NCBI GenBank assembly: GCA_900770345.1
Contig: CAAGKF010000079.1
Location: 1-17,859, forward strand
Length of the DNA: 17,859 bases
Origin: Lachnospiraceae bacterium
Lineage (GTDB): Bacteria; Bacillota; Clostridia; Lachnospirales; Lachnospiraceae
Direction: 5' to 3'
The notes under the pieces are model-generated. The model was given only the letters and a program-made list of their open reading frames with translations, did no database searches and was not told where the DNA came from. The position numbers were made by a program, and so were the translations under genes. This document shows positions 14,508 through 17,859 of this stretch, piece by piece; positions within the stretch are counted from its first letter, which is position 1; every line of letters begins with the position of its first letter.

Positions 14508-16547
14508 TCATGTGTAAAGTTCTTTTATGGATTCCAGGTTGGAATCATCAATCAATATCTCCCAGGGCCATCCCTGATGCTGTTTTCTGGCGGGGATCTT
14601 GCCGGCAGAGATACCGTAGTAGACCTTTCCGGTGGAGATGCCGAGCAGGCTGGCGGCTTCTGCGACTGATATCCCCTGTCGGTTTCTCTGGTAGGGGCCG
14701 GAAATATTATGTTTATAACGGATCCATCTGACACCGGCATATGTAAACGGTTTTCCTTCCGGAGTAGCCAGCCCGTCCTGGTTTAACCGGTCCGCAATCT
14801 CAAAATCGTCCATAGAAGTTGCCAGCTCCCTGATCATGGCAACTGTGCTGTCTGTGTGCCTTTTACGGTCACTGCAGGGAAGGTTCTTTTTTAGGATCAT
14901 CTCTTCGCATTTACCACTGCGGAACCGGATGCCCGCTGAAAAATCCGGGCATCGTTTTTCAGCCAGGACAGTGATATCTTCAATCAGAATACGGATGATG
15001 CGTTTCTTTTCCTTTGGGGTAGAAGTTGGCGCATTCCAGATCTCCGGGATCTTCTGTGCAAGGCTTAGGATCTCCTGTTCTTCTTTTTCAGAAGGGATCC
15101 AGGCTTTTTTGGAACTGTATACGGCGTAATCCTGCTTTGCCTTTTCCAGCTCTTTGAGTTTCTGGTTCCAGTTGGATTCCAGGGAGCGGACAACAAGCCT
15201 GTTTTCCGGATCTGCAAGCATAAACTGTCGCTCCGCACGGTCAGCTTCATACTGTGCGCGTTCGATTGAGAGGAGCCATTGTTTATCGGACATCCTGTTG
15301 GCATCATTGATGCTGTGCATGATTTTCAGGGAGATCTCCAGTTCAGAAGGTTTCATGACCGAGAGTATTTTTTCAGATACCGCCTGGTCAAGGGTTTCAG
15401 CAGGAACAGAGGAACAAGTTGCCTTGTTGCCGTGCTCCCATCGGCCAATGCACTCGTATACGGGACGTATGCCGTCTGTTCCGGTATAACGGACAGTCAT
15501 ACGGCGGCCGCATTTCCCACACAGCAGGACTCCTGTAAGGAGGGCGGCTCCTTCACGCGCCGGACCACAGCGTTCAGTGTTCGTCCGGTTGGAGTCAAGG
15601 CGTTTCTGGTTTTCCTCGAATTCTTCCCAGGAGATATAGGCCTGGTGATGTCCCGGGAGGAATACTTTCCAGTCTTCTTTATCGGAGAGACGGACGGGAT
15701 GGTGTTCGAAATGCCCGTCAGCATCAATTGTTTTGTTATCACGGTAGCGCCCATACACGTAGGCTCCGGCATAGGCAGGGTTATGGATGGCTGCAAGGAC
15801 ACGGCTGTGGGTCAGTGTCCCCCAGGTGATCTTTCCATCCCATGCACCTCCATAAGCGCGTTTGGGGAAGGAAAGATTGTTTTCTGCGAAATACCGGACA
15901 ACACCGTAGGCACTTCCGGAAGTACGGAATGTCTTGAACAGGGTGGAGACCGCATGCTGAACTTCTTCATCAGGATCCATGATGGTTTTGCCATCGGGAT
16001 CATAGGTGTAGCCGACTGGCAGTGGAAAGCGCAGTTCTCCCCTGGAGGCGGCATTTTCCTTACCGCCGATCATACGGGCATGAAGGAAATGGAGTTCTGC
16101 TTCGCCCATGGTACCTTTCAGGCCGATGAGGAGACGGTCATTAAAATCGGACATGTCGTAGATGCCATCTTCGTCGATCACGAGGGTGCCGAACAGGCCG
16201 CACAGCTCAAGGAGCTTCATAAGATCGGCTGATGACCGGGCCAGGCGTGATATCTCCAATCCGAACACTGCACCGACTTCGCCCAGGGATACGCTTGTCA
16301 CGAGCTGGGCAAAGCCTGGGCGTTTGGAACGTCCGGACCCGGATATGCCGAGGTCCCCATCGATCACGTGGATGTGTTCTTCCGGCCAGCCAAGCGATAA
16401 CGCTCTTTCTTGAAGGGCGTACTGTCTCTGTGTGCTCTCCTGGTTGAACCGTACCTGGGCCATCGTTGACTGGCGGACATAGACCAGGGCTTCCCGGTTC
16501 AGGTGTTCTGCCCGTACTTTGGACGGGATTGACAGGTTCTGTTTCAT
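14508..16547 (-). CDS. Large serine recombinase with C-terminal HTH
   Basis: A 679-aa site-specific recombinase that likely integrates and excises the element. The start at 16547 follows AAAGGG at about 8 bp; the frame is open 24 codons further. The resolvase domain (residues 18-160) has nucleophile S27 in LVYVRQST, and LEISRLARSS with R101 and R104. The recombinase domain (about 175-330) has PVGYTYDPDG and ILAAIHNPAYAGAYVYG-like text (VLAAIHNPAYAGAYVYG). A zinc ribbon uses C343, C346, C366 and C378. A coiled coil spans about 420-480. The tail (627-665, VAEAASLLGISTGKVYYGIS) resembles a MerR/excisionase-type helix-turn-helix, an unusual addition that might act as a built-in directionality factor. 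The gene appears intact. Confidence 0.88.
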   Translation of the reverse strand: MKQNLSIPSKVRAEHLNREALVYVRQSTMAQVRFNQESTQRQYALQERALSLGWPEEHIHVIDGDLGISGSGRSKRPGFAQLVTSVSLGEVGAVFGLEISRLARSSADLMKLLELCGLFGTLVIDEDGIYDMSDFNDRLLIGLKGTMGEAELHFLHARMIGGKENAASRGELRFPLPVGYTYDPDGKTIMDPDEEVQHAVSTLFKTFRTSGSAYGVVRYFAENNLSFPKRAYGGAWDGKITWGTLTHSRVLAAIHNPAYAGAYVYGRYRDNKTIDADGHFEHHPVRLSDKEDWKVFLPGHHQAYISWEEFEENQKRLDSNRTNTERCGPAREGAALLTGVLLCGKCGRRMTVRYTGTDGIRPVYECIGRWEHGNKATCSSVPAETLDQAVSEKILSVMKPSELEISLKIMHSINDANRMSDKQWLLSIERAQYEADRAERQFMLADPENRLVVRSLESNWNQKLKELEKAKQDYAVYSSKKAWIPSEKEEQEILSLAQKIPEIWNAPTSTPKEKKRIIRILIEDITVLAEKRCPDFSAGIRFRSGKCEEMILKKNLPCSDRKRHTDSTVAMIRELATSMDDFEIADRLNQDGLATPEGKPFTYAGVRWIRYKHNISGPYQRNRQGISVAEAASLLGISTGKVYYGISAGKIPARKQHQGWPWEILIDDSNLESIKELYT

Positions 16548-16662
16548 TTTTATCATCCCTTTCTGCTGAAAAGAAGGAGATGAAAAGGGCTGCAAGTGCT
16601 GATATGAGATCCTCCGCAAGCCGGGAGTCGTTACCGGTCAGATACATGAGAGTTGTTTCCAT
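16207..16662 (-). CDS. Short ORF overlapping the recombinase start in another frame
   Basis: This ORF begins 21 bp after the DUF6788 stop and has the best ribosome site in the element (AAAGGAGGAGG shortly before its ATG). Its first 35 residues, including LAEDLISALAALFISFFSAE, form a plausible helix and end where the recombinase starts. The remaining 110 residues are read out of frame through the recombinase gene, are rich in Pro, Arg and Gly, and look non-coding. It may be a leader ORF that couples translation of DUF6788 to the recombinase, or a frameshift donor. I do not recognise the protein and doubt its full length. Confidence 0.35.
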   Translation of the reverse strand: METTLMYLTGNDSRLAEDLISALAALFISFFSAERDDKNETEPVNPVQSTGRTPEPGSPGLCPPVNDGPGTVQPGEHTETVRPSRKSVIAWLAGRTHPRDRWGPRHIRVRTFQTPRLCPARDKRIPGRSRCSVRIGDITPGPVISRSYEAP

Positions 16663-16682
16663 TATGGCCTCCTCCTTTCAGG

Positions 16683-17042
16683 CTAAAAGTCGGTCTCTCT
16701 GCGACGGAACAGTTCCAGGTTAATGCAGCTGAGTTCTGCAAGCAGTTCTGTGATATCTTCGTAATCTTTGATACATTGGGAAATTTTGTCCTTATAAGCT
16801 TTCGGGACAGAATCCAGCTGGGTCTTCCCATTGTAATAAGAAGAAAGGTACAGGCTTTGGTGCCCTTCGCCATTGGCACATCTGCAGTTGGGTTTGCCGC
16901 ATTTGATGGATCTGGTTATCAGGGAAGCCCTCATGACATGGGCCGGGTCTGGCATCATGTTAAGGAGCTCCTGACGGCGTGTTTTGAGAGTGTCAGTGGT
17001 TATTGATTTATAAGGTCTGCTATTCTTATTAGTAGTATTCAT
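16683..17042 (-). CDS. DUF6788 family protein
   Basis: A 119-aa protein of unknown function that accompanies serine recombinases. The recognisable core is RSIKCGKPNCRCANGEGHQS followed by LYLSSYYNGKTQLDSVPK; C48, C53, C55 and H61 could form a small metal site. A C-terminal helix (YEDITELLAELSCINLELF) follows. It is probably a DNA-binding or recombination accessory factor; that role is inference from context. The ATG at 17042 has no clear ribosome site and lies only a few bases after the predicted -10, so the mRNA may be leaderless. Met29 or Met30, with AGGAG upstream, is an alternative start that keeps the core. Confidence 0.72.
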   Translation of the reverse strand: MNTTNKNSRPYKSITTDTLKTRRQELLNMMPDPAHVMRASLITRSIKCGKPNCRCANGEGHQSLYLSSYYNGKTQLDSVPKAYKDKISQCIKDYEDITELLAELSCINLELFRRRETDF

Positions 17043-17048
17043 GATAAG

Positions 17049-17077
17049 ATTATACCATAGAATGAGGAAAAAGTCTA
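17049..17077 (-). promoter_or_regulatory. Promoter for DUF6788 and the recombinase
   Basis: On the - strand TAGACT (17072-17077) and a perfect TATAAT (17049-17054) are 17 bp apart. The -10 is only 6 bp from the DUF6788 ATG, implying a leaderless transcript or a later start. Confidence 0.55.
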
Positions 17078-17099
17078 CCCTGTGGTATCAAAAACGCGA

Positions 17100-17336
17100 T
17101 TATTTATGAAGCAGATTTGTAAGTTCAAGGAGTAAACTTATGGCATTAGTATCGAAGTAGCTTTCTGCAAAAGTGTTTTGTCCTGTATCAGTGATCCAGG
17201 ATTCAGGTACGGAGAAGACATCATCTTCAGAACGGAGCGAGTAACGGCGTTGGCCATCTATGTTCCGGATCTTCAGGATAGGAAAACTCCTTCCATAGAG
17301 GGGATGGTAAGGATGGAGTATTGTTGCTGTTCCCAA
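17100..17336 (-). CDS. DUF5372 family protein
   Basis: A 78-aa protein resembling DUF5372, a small family found next to serine recombinases. The pattern is ATILHPYHPLYGRSFPILKI, then a strand pair RRYSLRSEDDVFSVPESWI and a C-terminal helix LLLELTNLL. It starts at TTG (17336) with CAGGGA very close upstream. No ATG is available before the stop at 17382-17384, so the reading starts inside the element about 40 bp from its right end. It sits 57 bp upstream of the DUF6788 ATG in the same direction. The function is unknown; a fold able to bind DNA is plausible but unproven. Confidence 0.65.
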   Translation of the reverse strand: MGTATILHPYHPLYGRSFPILKIRNIDGQRRYSLRSEDDVFSVPESWITDTGQNTFAESYFDTNAISLLLELTNLLHK

Positions 17337-17363
17337 ATCCCTGTTGTGATCAAGTGCTTTTTG

Positions 17364-17388
17364 CTGTTGCCGTGCCCACCGTTATAGA
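17364..17388 (+). other. Right attachment junction of the serine-recombinase unit
   Basis: Element sequence GTTGCCGTG meets CCCAC (17375-17379), after which RT coding sequence CGTTATAGACCGC resumes. Confidence 0.7.
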
Positions 17389-17716
17389 CCGCATCATCCA
17401 ACAGGCGATGGCACAACAGCTAATGCCCATTTATGAGCCTTTGTTTTTGGATGGAAGCTATGGCTACCGACCGGGGCGAAGCGCAAAAGATGCCATTCTG
17501 AAGATCAAAGAGTACGCCGAACAGGGATATATAAGGGCAGTTGTCCTTGACCTTTCAAAGTACTTTGACACGCTAAACCATGAATTACTCATCAACATCC
17601 TGCGCAGGAACGTGAAGGACGAGAGGGTGATACAGATGGTGAAGCGGTATCTGAAGAGCGGCGTCATGGAGAACGGTGTTGTCATTGAGACGGAAGAAGG
17701 CTCACCGCAGGGAGGA
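17375..17716 (+). pseudogene. ltrA: Group II intron reverse transcriptase, middle fragment
   Basis: Continues the RT after the inserted unit: PTVIDRIIQQAMAQQLMPIY, SYGYRPGRSAKDAI, VVLDLSKYFDTLNHELL (the first catalytic Asp region, RT3) and the fingers/palm motif GSPQGG. The family next reads PLSPLL and then the catalytic YADD, but here the sequence changes abruptly after GGAGGA at 17716 into repeated TTATGCCGAG motifs and soon stops (17773). The YADD, thumb and maturase domains are therefore missing from the window. This is a second, independent break of the same gene, and the fragment has no start of its own. Confidence 0.88.
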
Positions 17717-17824
17717 TTATGCCGAGCTCGGCATAATCCGCCTTATGTGGAGTTAATTGTTATGCCGAGTTAAGCTGGATTTTCCTTACAAATGAAAGGT
17801 TTCTGAAAAATTATCTCGGCATAA
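17717..17824. repeat. Cluster of 10-bp TTATGNNGAG motifs at a second insertion edge
   Basis: Copies: TTATGCCGAG (17717-17726), its exact complement CTCGGCATAA (17727-17736) making a 20-bp palindrome, TTATGTGGAG (17743-17752), TTATGCCGAG (17760-17769), and CTCGGCATAA (17815-17824). The two direct copies at 17743 and 17760 share TTATGNNGAGTTAA at a 17-bp period. The cluster begins exactly where RT homology ends, so it is probably the end of another mobile element with recombinase-binding sites. The last 35 bp to 17859 hold nothing else I can identify. Confidence 0.7.
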
Positions 17825-17859
17825 CACAGTCAGAGGCATCCACCTTTGCTATTCTGTAA

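Larger units (their letters stand above)
14417..17376 (-). mobile_element. Serine-recombinase mobile unit, about 2.96 kb
   Basis: A compact element inserted in the intron RT gene. It carries, in transcription order on the - strand, DUF5372, DUF6788, a short overlapping ORF and a large serine recombinase. There are no transposase ends or other cargo. Joining the outer flanks restores the RT frame, and joining the element ends gives CCGTG-CC-CACGG. That junction is dyad-symmetric over 13 of the 20 positions on each side of CC, as expected for the attachment site on an excised circle. The alternative reading, a 5-bp CCCAC target duplication from a DDE transposase, lacks any such gene. The gene trio is a combination I have seen described in other bacteria; cargo-free mobility is inference. 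Confidence 0.8.
13608..17716 (+). mobile_element. Class C (IIC) group II intron, disrupted
   Basis: A self-splicing retroelement. It starts with the group II 5' consensus GTGCG two bases after the csoR terminator T-tract. Class C introns are known to home downstream of terminator stems. The 5' RNA portion matches the layout I recall for the Oceanobacillus iheyensis IIC intron. The RT gene is split at 14415-14419/17375-17379 by a serine-recombinase unit and cut again at 17716. Domains V and VI and the 3' end are not in the window, so the end given is only the last recognisable base. This copy cannot make an intact RT; splicing could occur only if the RNA domains persist beyond the window and the inserts are tolerated. 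Confidence 0.8.

Noticed and set aside
15279..16232. 317-aa + strand open frame
   Set aside because: It is antisense to the serine recombinase, whose catalytic and zinc motifs are intact.
17717..17824. CRISPR array
   Set aside because: The repeats are 10 bp in mixed orientation without spacer-length unique sequences; this fits recombinase sites, not CRISPR.
17738..17859. Open + strand frame ending in TAA at the last base (…FLKNYLGITQSEASTFAIL)
   Set aside because: It has no start codon with a ribosome site and crosses the motif array; too short to support as a gene.

Overview
The window reads as chromosomal DNA of a Gram-positive anaerobe of the class Clostridia, most likely a Lachnospiraceae gut bacterium. 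The evidence is strong AGGAGG-type ribosome binding sites, TTGACA/TATACT promoters with 17-bp spacers, short GC stem plus T-tract terminators, and families typical of that group (DUF6483, DUF3810, a bacterial SUV3-like helicase, a clostridial LysR type). This assignment is inference; there is no rRNA or tRNA in the window.

Left part (1-4602): the 3' end of a restriction-modification operon on the + strand. It holds a McrC-type PD-(D/E)XK nuclease (5' end outside the window), a D12-class adenine methyltransferase overlapping it by ATGA, and a large Eco57I/TaqI-like N6-adenine methylase 1 bp further on. The McrB-like motor is expected just upstream. McrBC-type restriction tied to two adenine methylases is the most interesting candidate system here. 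A convergent DUF3810 membrane metalloprotease-like gene (4590-5786, - strand) overlaps the last methylase by 13 bp.

Middle (5787-13605): housekeeping and small regulated units. A promoter drives DUF6483, a SUV3-like RNA helicase and probably the uracil permease uraA. A long bidirectional hairpin separates uraA from a convergent GntR/FCD regulator, which is divergent from a metal-dependent cyclase-family hydrolase; a dyad sits inside the hydrolase promoter. Next come a LysR regulator (- strand) and, divergent from it, a DsbA-like thiol oxidoreductase followed by a CsoR-type metal sensor that ends in a strong terminator.

Right part (13608-17859): a stack of nested mobile DNA. A class C (IIC) group II intron begins 2 bases after the T-tract of the csoR terminator, which is where such introns typically insert. 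Its reverse transcriptase gene is broken by a roughly 2.96-kb unit carrying a large serine recombinase, DUF6788 and DUF5372. Joining the flanks at the shared CCCAC restores the RT reading frame exactly and rebuilds a dyad-symmetric junction for the excised circle. The RT is broken again after its SPQGG motif by sequence carrying several copies of a 10-bp TTATGNNGAG motif, the edge of another insertion that runs out of the window. The intron therefore cannot encode a working RT in this copy.
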